Below are positions 17,444 to 26,513 of a stretch of DNA of 64,000 nt, piece after piece (within the stretch, counting starts at the first letter, position 1; each line of letters opens with the position of its first letter). This DNA comes from Antarctobacter heliothermus. Lineage in GTDB: Bacteria; Pseudomonadota; Alphaproteobacteria; Rhodobacterales; Rhodobacteraceae. The notes under the pieces were generated by a model. It had not been told where the DNA came from. It saw only the letters and a list, made by a program, of their open reading frames with translations, and searched no databases. The position numbers were made by a program, and so were the translations under genes. The DNA is taken from assembly GCF_002237555.1 (NCBI RefSeq), contig NZ_CP022541.1, positions 248,001-312,000 on the forward strand. The letters are read 5' to 3'.

Positions 17444-17757
17444 TGCCGGTTCGATCAGGACTTCGGCTGTGTCTCGTCCTACTTTGCGGGTTGGTTTTGG
17501 CGTCGCTCGGCGTGACAGAGTTTGGCCCACATCCTGAAAGCACCAGGATCGCTGCCGTCGACGATCATAACCACGAACCCGAGGCGCAGGGCCATTGCCA
17601 CCCCGGCATCGACTGTGCCGCACCGGTGATCTTCATCGCAACGCCCCTGCCAGAGGTCACTTTGGCCTGCCTCGACGCTCCGTGCCAGTCAGAGGCGCGG
17701 ATGGACAAAGGTTGGCGCTTTACCGATGATCCGCCGCCGCCGCGAACACTTGTCTGA
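17443..17757 (+). CDS. Hypothetical exported protein with His/Cys-rich segment
   Basis: About 104 residues. N-terminal signal or anchor (LRLCLVLLCGLVLASLGV), then DDHNHEPEAQGHCHPGIDC, a cluster of His and Cys that could hold a metal, and a proline-rich end. The ATG at 17443 overlaps the preceding stop (TGATG). No family recognised. The position between cytochrome genes suggests a periplasmic metal or heme role, by context only. Confidence 0.6.
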   Translation: MPVRSGLRLCLVLLCGLVLASLGVTEFGPHPESTRIAAVDDHNHEPEAQGHCHPGIDCAAPVIFIATPLPEVTLACLDAPCQSEARMDKGWRFTDDPPPPRTLV

Positions 17758-17796
17758 TGACTCAGCTGAAAACATGATCAACGGAGACATGAGACA

Positions 17797-18363
17797 ATGA
17801 AGAAAACGACCCTGACAGCCGCTATCCTGATTGCCGGCACCACCGTCGCTGCACTTGCACACGGCGGCGCAACCGGCATCGTCAAAGAGCGCATGGAGGC
17901 CATGATGGCAATGGGCAAGGCGGTGAAATCCGTTGCCCCCATGATGCGCGGCGAAACCGCCTATGACGCAGAGGCCCTGCGCGACGCGGCCCGCACCTTT
18001 CAAGCCCATTCCGGAAAGGCCCTGACGGAGCAGTTCCCCAAAGGCTCCGGCGGTGCGCCGTCCGAGACCAAAGACGAAGTCTGGCAGGACTGGGACCGGT
18101 TCACCGAATTGGCCGACCAACTGGGCATCTATGCGCGCGGGCTGGAACTGGCGGCGGCCAATGGGCTTGGCAAGCATGGCGGCATGGGTGCGGGTGCCAT
18201 GATGGGCGGCAGCAGCATGATGGGCGGTGGGTCCATGATGGGCGGAACGGATGGCATGATGAGCGCCGAAGACATCGGCGCAATGCCCGCTGATGCGGCC
18301 TTCAACATGACCACGCAGGTCTGTTCCGCCTGCCACGCGCGCTTCCGCGCCGAGGATGATTGA
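17797..18363 (+). CDS. Cytochrome c' (class II) with Met/Gly-rich insert
   Basis: 188 residues: signal peptide, four-helix class II region starting IVKERMEAMMAMGKAVKSV, and the usual C-terminal heme site VCSACHARFR (CxxCH near 178). Between helices 3 and 4 there is a run of Met/Gly repeats (MGGSSMMGGGSMMGG, about 138-155) not normal in cytochrome c'. Family members bind gases or resist nitrosative stress; the insert may bind copper (inference). Followed by the diheme cytochrome gene after two bases. Confidence 0.87.
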   Translation: MKKTTLTAAILIAGTTVAALAHGGATGIVKERMEAMMAMGKAVKSVAPMMRGETAYDAEALRDAARTFQAHSGKALTEQFPKGSGGAPSETKDEVWQDWDRFTELADQLGIYARGLELAAANGLGKHGGMGAGAMMGGSSMMGGGSMMGGTDGMMSAEDIGAMPADAAFNMTTQVCSACHARFRAEDD

Positions 18364-18365
18364 CC

Positions 18366-19271
18366 ATGCGGCGCATCCTCTGGGGCGCGGCTGTGCTGGG
18401 AACGGTCGGAGCTGCGACCCTGGCGTCGCTTGTCGTCTGGCCGGTCGGCGCTGCGCCAGGGCCGATCGCGCTGTCGGGCGACGTTGATCGAGGGGCTTAT
18501 CTTGCGCGGGTCAGCGGCTGCATATCCTGTCACTCGAACTTCGAGGCGGCGCGCGCGCCCCTGGCGGGCGGCGCGCCGCTGGATACGCCGTTTGGCACGT
18601 TCCACCCACCGAACCTGACCACCGACCCGGTCAGTGGCCTTGGCACCTGGACGGTCGAGCAATTCGCCAAAGCGGTGCGGCAGGGCGTCGGGCCAGACGG
18701 AACCCCGTACTACCCGGCTTTTCCCTATGCGTTCTACGCCGATTTCACCGATCAGGACATCGCCGATCTCTGGGCTGCCTTCCAGACGGTGCCGCCAGTT
18801 GCGGACCCTGCGCCGGCTCATACGGTGGGCTTCCCCTTCGATCAACGTTGGGGGTTGAAGTTGTGGCGCGCGGCCTTCCTTCACGACCCGGATACCGGGC
18901 CGGTCGACGGCCGCAGCGACGCATGGAATCGGGGGCGGGCTCTGGTCCGGGGTCCGGCCCATTGCGGCGCCTGCCATACGCCACGCAACCTTGCCGGAGG
19001 GCGTGACCTCGCTACGCGGTTCGCCGGGAATGCCGCCCTTCCCGGCGGCAGCAAGGCGCCTTCGATCCAGCCGCAGGCGCTGGAACAGGGCGGCTGGACC
19101 GTTTCGGCGCTGACCTATGCGCTCGAAACCGGGCTGACGCCCTCGGGCGATGCCTTTGGCGGCAGCATGGCCGAAGTGGTGCGCGAGAACACGCGCTTCA
19201 TGACGCCTGAGGACCGGACCGCCATGGCGATCTACCTTCTGCAAGGCGAAGTCGGCGGGCGGACGGACTGA
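18366..19271 (+). CDS. Diheme cytochrome c
   Basis: 301 residues with an N-terminal membrane anchor. Two heme sites: CISCH (about 55-59) and CGACH (about 199-203), each followed by a class I cytochrome domain. It resembles the cytochrome subunit of periplasmic alcohol or aldehyde dehydrogenases, but no dehydrogenase subunit is nearby; here it probably shuttles electrons from the adjacent multicopper oxidase pathway (inference). The ATG is at 18366, two bases after the preceding stop. Confidence 0.87.
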   Translation: MRRILWGAAVLGTVGAATLASLVVWPVGAAPGPIALSGDVDRGAYLARVSGCISCHSNFEAARAPLAGGAPLDTPFGTFHPPNLTTDPVSGLGTWTVEQFAKAVRQGVGPDGTPYYPAFPYAFYADFTDQDIADLWAAFQTVPPVADPAPAHTVGFPFDQRWGLKLWRAAFLHDPDTGPVDGRSDAWNRGRALVRGPAHCGACHTPRNLAGGRDLATRFAGNAALPGGSKAPSIQPQALEQGGWTVSALTYALETGLTPSGDAFGGSMAEVVRENTRFMTPEDRTAMAIYLLQGEVGGRTD

Positions 19272-19326
19272 CACGAAACGGGCGGGGGCCACAGTGGCCC
19301 TCGCCCCCTGCAAAGGACAAAAGCGG

Positions 19327-20712
19327 ATGAAATACACGCGGCGCACTTTCCTTGCCCTGACGGGGGCCTCGGCTGGTCTGGGCCTGCCGAGGCGGGGCTT
19401 TGCACTTGGCGATGCCACGCCATTGGTCACGCGCGAGGCCAGTCTGCAACTGCTGCCCGAGGGCTACCCGCAAACGCGCATCTGGGGTTACGACGGCGCG
19501 ATCCCCGGCACCGAGATCCGCGTGCCGCAGGGCGCGCGCGTGCAGCGCCAATTGGTCAACGACCTGCCGGAGGCAACCTCGGTGCATTGGCATGGCATCC
19601 GAATTGACAATGCCATGGACGGTGTGTCCGGGCTGACGCAGGACCCGGTGCCGCCGGGCGCGAGCTTTGACTACGACTTCATCGTACCGGATGCAGGAAC
19701 CTATTGGTATCACGCGCATAACCGATCCTTTGAACAGGTGGCCCGCGGATTGCGCGGCGCGCTAATCGTCGAGGAACCCCAGGTGCCGGACGTGGACCGC
19801 GACGAGGTGCTGATCCTCGATGACTGGCTAATCAATCCGGAAACGGGCCAGATCGCCGACAATTTCGATCAGCCGATGATGATGAGTCATGGCGGGCGGA
19901 CTGGGAACTATGTCACAACCAATGGCCAGTACAAACTGACCGTCAAAGCGCGGCAGAACGACCGCCTGCGCCTGCGTCTGATCAATGCCGCCAATGCGCG
20001 GATCTTTGCGTTGCGGCTACAGGGGATGGCGGGCTGGACCGTCGCATTGGACGGTATGCCGCTGGCCGAGCCGCAGCCGATCGCGGACACGTTGCTGCTG
20101 GGTCCGGCGCAGCGAATAGACCTGTTCGTCGACATCTCCGCCGCGCCGGGCGAGACGGCGGCGTTGCTGAATGTCGAAACCGACGAGCCGTTCCCGCAGG
20201 TGGCCTTTGCGGTGGCGGGGCAGGGCGCGAGCGTGTCCCGCGCCGCCCCATTGCCCCTGCCGCCCAATCCGCGGATGGACGCGCCCGATCTCGCCACTGC
20301 CGCGCCATTCAAGCTGTTCATGTCCGGCGGAGCGATGGGACGGATGGACTCCGCGGTGCTGCATGGGGAACGCAAAGGCTTTCGTCAGCTTGCCGGCGCG
20401 GGCTATTTCTGGGCGCTGAACGACGTGGTCAACATGCCCGACACGCCACTGGCCAAGGTGTCTCTGGGCACACACGTGCGCCTGTCGATCATCAATGACA
20501 CCGTTTTTCCCCACGCGATGCACCTGCATGGCATGCATTTCCGAGAGGTCACCAACAGGCAGACCGGACCGATGCGCGACACGCTGTTGATCGGTGCAGG
20601 TGAAACCCGCAAAATCGCCTTTGTCGCCGACAACCCGGGCAAGTGGCTGTTCCATTGCCATATGCTGGAACATGCCGTTTCGGGCATGACGACATGGGTA
20701 GAGGTCGCATGA
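19327..20712 (+). CDS. Tat-exported multicopper oxidase (CueO/CopA type)
   Basis: 461 residues, signal MKYTRRTFLALTGASAG. The four copper ligand motifs are present: HWHG (about 87-90), WYHAH (about 127-131), HAMHLHGMHF, and HCHMLEHAVSGM near the C-terminus (type 1 Cys-His with Met). Oxidases of this type convert Cu(I) to the less toxic Cu(II) in the periplasm. No long Met-rich insert is seen. It is cotranscribed with cytochromes and overlaps the next gene by four bases. Expression may depend on the operon promoter upstream of 16393. Confidence 0.9.
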   Translation: MKYTRRTFLALTGASAGLGLPRRGFALGDATPLVTREASLQLLPEGYPQTRIWGYDGAIPGTEIRVPQGARVQRQLVNDLPEATSVHWHGIRIDNAMDGVSGLTQDPVPPGASFDYDFIVPDAGTYWYHAHNRSFEQVARGLRGALIVEEPQVPDVDRDEVLILDDWLINPETGQIADNFDQPMMMSHGGRTGNYVTTNGQYKLTVKARQNDRLRLRLINAANARIFALRLQGMAGWTVALDGMPLAEPQPIADTLLLGPAQRIDLFVDISAAPGETAALLNVETDEPFPQVAFAVAGQGASVSRAAPLPLPPNPRMDAPDLATAAPFKLFMSGGAMGRMDSAVLHGERKGFRQLAGAGYFWALNDVVNMPDTPLAKVSLGTHVRLSIINDTVFPHAMHLHGMHFREVTNRQTGPMRDTLLIGAGETRKIAFVADNPGKWLFHCHMLEHAVSGMTTWVEVA

Positions 20713-21152
20713 GAGGTCATCTGTCCATCTTCGGGGCCTCGGTGTTGCTGGGACAGATAGCGTGGGCCGAAACGAATGCACTTGATATTGCCGAAGGCCA
20801 GGCGCTCTATGTTGAGACGTGCGCCTCTTGCCACGGGGCTGAGCTGCAAGGTCAGCCCGATTGGCGCGGACCAGGCCCGGACGGTCGACTGCCCGCGCCT
20901 CCGCATGACGTGACGGGTCACACCTGGCACCACAGCGACCGTGTTCTTTTTGGCTATACCAAGTTTGGCGGCAAGGGCTTCATGGCCCAACAGGGCATTG
21001 AGTTCGACAGCGGCATGCCCGCGTTCGGCGACCAGCTGAGCGATCAGCAGATCAAGAACATCCTGGCCTACATCCGCTCGACTTGGCCCGAGCGGGCCCA
21101 AAAAGTGCAGGCCGACCGCAGCAAGGCCGACAAAGACAACGGAGACAACTGA
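20709..21152 (+). CDS. Periplasmic monoheme cytochrome c
   Basis: 147 residues with a Sec signal (cleavage after IAWAE) and one heme site CASCH (about 37-41). The distal Met is in GMPAFGDQLSDQQ. Typical class I cytochrome, ending in a Lys/Asp-rich tail. Its start overlaps the oxidase stop (ATGA) and its stop is one base before the DsbA gene. Confidence 0.87.
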   Translation: MRGHLSIFGASVLLGQIAWAETNALDIAEGQALYVETCASCHGAELQGQPDWRGPGPDGRLPAPPHDVTGHTWHHSDRVLFGYTKFGGKGFMAQQGIEFDSGMPAFGDQLSDQQIKNILAYIRSTWPERAQKVQADRSKADKDNGDN

Positions 21153-21153
21153 C

Positions 21154-21885
21154 ATGGTATTCAAGACACCTATCCTCGCGCTCGCGCTTGCCGCGCTGAT
21201 GCCGCTACCGGCGCTGGCGCAAGATCTCGACGAGGCGCGGATCAAGGAGTTGGTCCTCGAGGCGATCCGCCAAAATCCTGAAATCGTGATGGAAGCGGTC
21301 GCGATCCTCGAACAACGTCAAGCGGGCGCGCAGGCCGATGCGCAGGCGCTGGCACTGGAAACGCAGCGCGACTTGATCGAACACGACCCGAACGCGCCTG
21401 TGCTGGGCAATCCCGACGGCGACGTGACCGTGGTCGAGTTCTTTGACTACAACTGCCCCTATTGCCGCCGGGTCAAACCCGAGGTCCGCGCCCTGATCGA
21501 CGCCGATCCGAACATCCGCCTAGTCTATCGCGAATGGCCCATTCTGGGCGAAGGCTCTGTCTTTGCCGCCAAGGCCGCTTTGGCGGCTCGCAAGCAGGGC
21601 AAATACGAGGCGTTCCACTGGGCGATGATGGGAAACGAGGGCCGCGCCGAAGAAGCCAGCGTGTTGCGCGTCGCCGAAGAGGTCGGCCTCGACATCGACC
21701 AATTGCGCGCCGACATGGCTGACCCCGACGTGGCCGACCATATCGCTACCTCGATGCAGCTGACGCAGGCACTGGGGTTCAACGGAACGCCGTCCTTCGT
21801 GATCGGCGACGCGCTGGTGCCCGGGTTTGTCGAAACCGACAAGCTGGCCAAGCTGGTTGCTGCAGCGCGCGAAGCTGCAGAATAA
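21154..21885 (+). CDS. DsbA-family thiol:disulfide oxidoreductase
   Basis: 243 residues: signal peptide (1-22), an N-terminal coiled helix (ARIKELVLEAIRQNPEIVMEA), thioredoxin/DsbA fold with active site CPYC (C101, C104) and cis-Pro loop FNGTPSFVIG. The N-terminal helix is as in the Com1/ScsC group, which trimerise and work as disulfide isomerases or copper-protecting proteins with ScsB. The ScsB-type protein is encoded at 13652. Last gene of the operon; a strong hairpin follows. Confidence 0.9.
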   Translation: MVFKTPILALALAALMPLPALAQDLDEARIKELVLEAIRQNPEIVMEAVAILEQRQAGAQADAQALALETQRDLIEHDPNAPVLGNPDGDVTVVEFFDYNCPYCRRVKPEVRALIDADPNIRLVYREWPILGEGSVFAAKAALAARKQGKYEAFHWAMMGNEGRAEEASVLRVAEEVGLDIDQLRADMADPDVADHIATSMQLTQALGFNGTPSFVIGDALVPGFVETDKLAKLVAAAREAAE

Positions 21886-21890
21886 CGGAC

Positions 21891-21916
21891 GCTGCCCGCG
21901 CGCCAACGCGGGCAGC
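21891..21916. terminator. Bidirectional terminator hairpin
   Basis: Perfect 10-bp stem GCTGCCCGCG / CGCGGGCAGC with a 6-base loop, between the convergent DsbA-like gene and copZ. The U-tract is weak on both sides. Confidence 0.65.
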
Positions 21917-21924
21917 GGTCTTGT

Positions 21925-22119
21925 TCAGGCGGCGGTGGATTTGTAGCCCGCATCCTTGATCGCGGCGGAGAGCTGATCGGCGCGCAGCGCGCTGTCGATA
22001 TGCACCATGCGCGTGTCCAGATCGCAGGCGATCTGCGCCGCCGGGTCCGCGGATTTGACCGATTTCTCGATGGCAGAGGTGCAGTGGCCGCAGCTCATGT
22101 CGGGAACCTTGAAGTCCAT
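21925..22119 (-). CDS. copZ: Copper chaperone (HMA domain)
   Basis: 64 residues starting MDFKVPDMSCGHCTSAIEKS: a single heavy-metal-associated domain with the MSCGHC copper site. Such chaperones deliver Cu(I) to the N-terminal domains of CopA ATPases and to copper regulators. It is transcribed divergently from the (broken) copA, from its own CueR-type promoter at 22155-22182. Confidence 0.9.
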   Translation of the reverse strand: MDFKVPDMSCGHCTSAIEKSVKSADPAAQIACDLDTRMVHIDSALRADQLSAAIKDAGYKSTAA

Positions 22120-22154
22120 GTGGATACCTTTCCGACTGGTGGATGAGGCGCAGA

Positions 22155-22182
22155 TAGAGGTTCCAGCTGGGGGAAGGTCAAG
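22155..22182 (-). promoter_or_regulatory. CueR-type operator/promoter of copZ
   Basis: Minus strand: TTGACC, 19-bp spacer containing TTCCCCCAGCTGGAA, then TATCTG. Same geometry as the other sites; drives copZ. Confidence 0.75.
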
Positions 22183-22217
22183 ATGGGCGGTGCGGTGCAG
22201 AAGATTATATTTGGCCA

Positions 22218-22248
22218 TTGACCCTCTAGTGACTGGGAGCCTCATCTC
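22218..22248 (+). promoter_or_regulatory. MerR-family operator/promoter of copA
   Basis: Plus strand: TTGACC (22218-22223), 19-bp spacer with the dyad CTCTAGTGACTGGGAG, then CATCTC. The dyad differs from the other three sites but has the MerR-family spacing. Confidence 0.65.
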
Positions 22249-22278
22249 TGTCGCAAGATCGAAGCAAGGGAGCCCACT

Positions 22279-24642
22279 ATGTTGGCCCCGATTCCCCTTA
22301 CCCTGTCTGTCGAAGGGATGTCCTGCGCGTCCTGCGTGGGGCGTGTGGACCGTGGCCTGACGGCGCTGAAGGGTGCGACAGATGTGTCGGTCAATCTGGC
22401 GTTGGAAGGCGCGCGGATGCATGTGGACTCGCCTGACCGGGCGGGTGCCTTCGTCGCCGCGCTGGCCGATCTGGGCTACCCGACGCGCACCGGGCGCGTA
22501 ACCCGGAACGTCGAGTCGATGTCCTGCGCGCCCTGCGTGGGTCGGGTGGACCGTGCGCTTGCGGCGGCTCCGGGCGTGCTGGAGGTCAACGTGAACCTCG
22601 CCGCCGAAACCGCCACCGTCACCTTTGCGGAAGGGGCCGTGCCCCCGGCACAGCTGGTTGCGACCAGCACGCAGGCGGGCTATCCGACACGGCTGGCCGA
22701 GGCCACCGACACCGAAGATCGCAGCACCCGCAAGGCCGAAGAGGCCCGCGCGCTGTCGCGGCGCATGGGCTTGGCCGCGGCGCTGGCGCTGCCGGTCTTC
22801 ATCGTGGAGATGGGCGGACATGTCTTCCCGGCCTTTCACCACTGGATCAACGCCAGCATCGGCCAGGAGACCAGTTGGGTGCTGCGATTTCTGCTGACGA
22901 CCATCGTGCTGGCCGGGCCGGGGGCGAATGTTCTACGCCAAAGGCATTCCCGCGCTGCTGAAGGGCGCGCCCGACATGAACAGCCTCGTCGCGGTGGGCA
23001 CCGGGGCGGCGTACCTGTTTTCGGTCGTCGCGACCTTTCTGCCCGGGCTTTTGCCCGGCGCACTGCGTGCCGTCTATTTCGAGGCCGCAGCTGTGATCGT
23101 CATGCTGATTCTGCTTGGGCGGTTCCTTGAGGCCCGCGCCAAGGGCCGCACTGGCGCCGCCATCGAAAAACTGCTGGGTTTGCAGGTAAAGACGGCGCGT
23201 GTGCAGCGTGGTGGCGAGACCGTGGAAATCCCGGTCGAAGAGCTGGGGCTGGGGGACATCGTGCTGGTCCGTCCCGGCGATCGTATCGCTATCGACGGCG
23301 CGGTGACCCAAGGCTCCAGCCGCGTCGATGAAAGCATGCTGACCGGCGAGCCGATCCCCGCCTCGAAGGGCCCTGGCGACATGGTGAGCGGCGGTACGGT
23401 CAACGGCACAGGCAGCATTCAGGTCCGCGCGGCGCGGGTCGGACAGGACACCACGCTGGCGCAGATCATCCGCATGGTCCAAGAGGCGCAGGGCGGGAAA
23501 CTGCCGATTCAGGGCTTGGTGGACCGCATCACCATGTGGTTCGTCCCCGCCGTCATGAGCGTCGCCGTGTTGACGGTGCTGGTCTGGCTGGTCGTCGGGC
23601 CGCAACCTGCGCTGACCATGGCCTTGGTGGCGGGCGTGTCCGTGCTGATCATCGCCTGCCCCTGCGCGACGGGTCTAGCCACGCCGACCTCGACTATGGT
23701 GGGCACGGAGCGCGCCGCCGAACTGGGCGTGTTGTTCCGCAAGGGCGATGCGTTGCAGGCGCTGGACGGGGTTCAGGTCGTGGCTTTGGAGAAGACCGGC
23801 ACCGTGACGGAAGGCCGTCCGGAACTGACCGATCTGATGCTGGCGCCGGGCTTTGACCGCGCCGGGGTGTTGTCCGTGGTGGCCGCCGTCGAGGCGCAAT
23901 CCGAGCACCCGATCGCCGAGGCCATCGTGCGCGCCGCACAGGCTGAGGGGATGAGTCTGCCAGAGATCGCGGGCTTCGCCTCGCTCACGGGCTACGGTGT
24001 GCGCGCCGAGGTCAAGGGCAGGGAGGTGTTGATCGGCGCCGACCGCCTCATGACGCGCGAAGGTGTGGATGTCAGTGCCTTGTCCGACGGTGTGGCCGAA
24101 CTGGCGAACACCGGCCGCACCGCGCTGTTCGCCGCCATCGGCGGGCAGGTCGGGGCGGTGATCGGCGTGGCTGATCCTGTGAAACCCGCCAGCAAGGCGG
24201 TCATCGCTGCTTTGCGCGCCAAAGGGCTGACCGTCGCTATGATCACCGGCGACAAGCAGGCCACGGCGGATGTCATCGCCCGCGAGACCGGCATCGACTA
24301 TGTCGTTGCCGGGGTCCTGCCCGATGGCAAGGTCGCCGCGCTGGAGGCGCTGCGCGGGGTGGTCAACGCAGCCGAGGTCTCGACCCGGACCACGCGCAAC
24401 ATTTGCGAGAACCTGTTCTGGGCCTTTGCTTACAACACCGCGCTGATCCCGGTGGCGGCGGGAGTCCTGTACCCGGTCTGGGGGGTGCTGCTGTCGCCGA
24501 TGCTGGCGGCGGGGCGATGGCGCTGTCGTCGGTCTTTGTCCTGACCAACGCGCTGCGTCTTCGCCGGGTCGCACCGGCGATGTCGGAACGGGCCGATCCG
24601 GCCCGCAACGGCGCGGCGCCGGTGGCCGCCCCGGCGGAATAA
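22279..24642 (+). pseudogene. copA: Broken Cu(I) P-type ATPase (copA)
   Basis: An otherwise CopA-like gene with four lesions. (1) An extra G in a G5 run near 22919 shifts the frame after two N-terminal HMA domains (MSCASC, MSCAPC). (2) The phosphorylation motif reads EKTGTVTEG: the catalytic Asp is Glu (codon 23789-23791). (3) The [11 protein letters not shown] segment joins directly to GVVNAAEVS (about 24350), deleting the GDGINDAPAL hinge. (4) One G is missing in the run near 24511, so the C-terminus leaves frame. CPC is present as CPCATGL rather than CPCALGL. Homopolymer lesions 1 and 4 could be sequencing errors, but 2 and 3 cannot be, so the pump should be inactive. Confidence 0.88.
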
Positions 24643-24652
24643 GGAGGCAAGA

Positions 24653-25057
24653 ATGAAAATCGGAGACGTCGCCCTCCAATCGGGCCTGCCGCCCAAGACC
24701 ATCCGCTTTTACGAGGATATCGGCCTGATCCGCCCGCGGCGCAGCGACAACGGCTATCGCAGTTTCTGCGAGCAGGACCTGCACAAGCTGGCCTTTCTGG
24801 GCCGCGCGCGGGCGCTTGAGTTCACCATCGAGGATTGCCGGACGCTGATGGCGCTGTATGAAGACGATCATCGCGAAAGTGCGCAGGTCAAGGCGGTGTC
24901 CGAGGAGCAGCTCCGCCAGATCGACGAGAAGATCGCGCAGTTGCAATTTATGCGTGCAACACTGGACACGCTAATCCACGCCTGCGCTGGGGACCATCGC
25001 CCCGACTGCCCGATCCTGCAGGATCTTGTTCGGGATATATCCGATCCGGCGATGTGA
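24653..25057 (+). CDS. cueR: Copper-responsive MerR-family regulator
   Basis: 134 residues: N-terminal winged helix (MKIGDVALQSGLPPKTIRFY), a dimerisation helix, and the copper loop CAGDHRPDC (C111, C119), at the same spacing as in CueR. It bends long-spacer promoters to activate them with Cu(I). Four such promoters are visible here (85, 16270, 22155, 22218). It follows copA by ten bases. A decayed copy is at 31625. Confidence 0.93.
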   Translation: MKIGDVALQSGLPPKTIRFYEDIGLIRPRRSDNGYRSFCEQDLHKLAFLGRARALEFTIEDCRTLMALYEDDHRESAQVKAVSEEQLRQIDEKIAQLQFMRATLDTLIHACAGDHRPDCPILQDLVRDISDPAM

Positions 25058-25082
25058 AGGAGGTGCGGGCACACCGCAAGGT

Positions 25083-25180
25083 CACTTGGTTAGTTCGGTG
25101 GCGATCAGCATGCCGTTCACCCGAGCGGTGACGAAATTGATTGCCGTGCCCTCGCTAAAACCTCCGAGCATAGCGGTACC
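25083..25180 (-). pseudogene. 3' remnant of a CusF-like gene
   Basis: Minus-strand translation ends MLIATELTK with upstream MLGGFSEGTAINFVTARVNG. This aligns with the C-terminus of the intact protein at 32054-32341 (MLDGLNEGAKITFLAERVNG, then KLTVTELSK). The 5' two thirds are missing, cut at about 25181 where the IS1595-type sequence begins. Confidence 0.83.
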
Positions 25181-25210
25181 TCGACGCCTCCACAGTTTAA
25201 ATACTTTGGG

Positions 25211-26188
25211 GTGTCCGCAAACCGTGTTGGCTTACTTCGTTTTCACAATTTTCGCCGTTTCCTCGATGCCCTCGCCGACCTGAACCCGGCTCAGATCGAG
25301 GATACCCAAACAAAGATCCTTGATCTCAGGCGAAAGACGGAAGCTATCTCAGAGATCGAGACGCGAACAAAAAAAGAACACAAGTGTCCGTTCTGCGGCG
25401 ACGATTGGCGCCAGAAGTGGGGCCGCACAAGGACAAAGATCCAGCGATACCGATGCACCGGCTGCGAGAAGATCTATTCGGGCCGCACATGAAGCGCCAT
25501 CGGCCGCATCCACCGTCCTGACCTGTTCATGGTTGCAGTGAGGGATATGCTGGACACCTCCTCACCGCAGTCGGTTCGCAAGCTTGCGAGACAACTTGGG
25601 CTTAACAAATACACGGTCTGGCGCTGGCGTATGCTGGTTTTCTCGATCATCGGAAGCAGTATCTCATCAACAGGCGTTTCCGGGATGATTGAGGCAGATG
25701 AAACCTACCAGCGCGAGTCTCGAAAGGGATCGCGCGAGTGGGTCCGCCACGTCGCGGATCCGCAGAATTCACCTCAGCCGCCGCGTCCCCGTTGGGAGGA
25801 TTTCACGACGAAGGGGTTTAAGATGATGCGCGGCCTGTCCAAGTGGCAGCTCCCCATTCTCACCGTCGGCGACCGCGGCGGTGCTTTCCTTTTTCAGCGC
25901 CTACCGAACCGTCAGGGCATAACAGTAGAGCACGCAATGAAGCCCTTAGTGCCCGGCGATGCCGTGCTCTGCTCGGACGGCGGCAATGGTTACAAGGATT
26001 TCGCCGCGGCAGGCGGCATTGAACACTTTGTGGTAGGTAGCAAACTAGGTATACGAGTCGACGCGGGCTGCTATCACATTCAGAATGTGAACTCGCTCCA
26101 TGCCCGCTATAAGAAGTTCATCAAGCCCTTCTGTGGACCTGCCACGAAAAATCTCAACGGCTACATACGATGGCTGGAACTCCGTTGA
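25211..26188 (+). pseudogene. IS1595-family transposase, interrupted and 3'-truncated
   Basis: The N-terminal zinc ribbon (CPFCGD and CTGCEK) and the ISXO2-like DDE domain (ADETYQRESRKGSR, VLCSDGGNGYKDFA) mark an IS1595-type transposase. An in-frame TGA (25490-25492) splits it; both halves share one reading frame. The end is cut after GYIRWLELR by the IS3 element at 26191. The upstream region 25181-25210 probably holds the element's left end. It interrupts the CusF-like remnant. Confidence 0.82.
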
Positions 26189-26513
26189 TCAGCCCCACTT
26201 GAGTGGTCCAGTTTGAATGTTAGTGCATGATTGGCCTTGGTTTCATCGGGACGATGGTTTCCGGGGCCGGTGGGCGGTAGCCCAAGGCACTATGCGGGAG
26301 TTTCGTGTTGTAGTGTTTCCTCCATTCTTCGATTGGGATTTGGGCTTCGCGCAGGCTGTAGAAGATCTCGCCGTTCAGGAACTCGTCTCTGAACCTGGCA
26401 TTGAAGCTTTCGCAATATCCGTTCTCCCAGGGGGATCCTGGCTCGATGTACGCCGTCTTTGCTCCGACAGCCTTGATCCAGTCCCGGACAGCCTGAGCAA
26501 CGAACTCAGGTCC

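Noticed and set aside
22910..24520. The copA frameshifts as pure sequencing errors
   Set aside because: Both lie in G runs, so errors are possible, but the Asp-to-Glu change and the hinge deletion cannot be explained that way.
25490..25492. The in-frame TGA of the IS1595 transposase as a selenocysteine or recoding site
   Set aside because: No SECIS-like hairpin follows, the position is not conserved as Cys in the family, and the element is also truncated.
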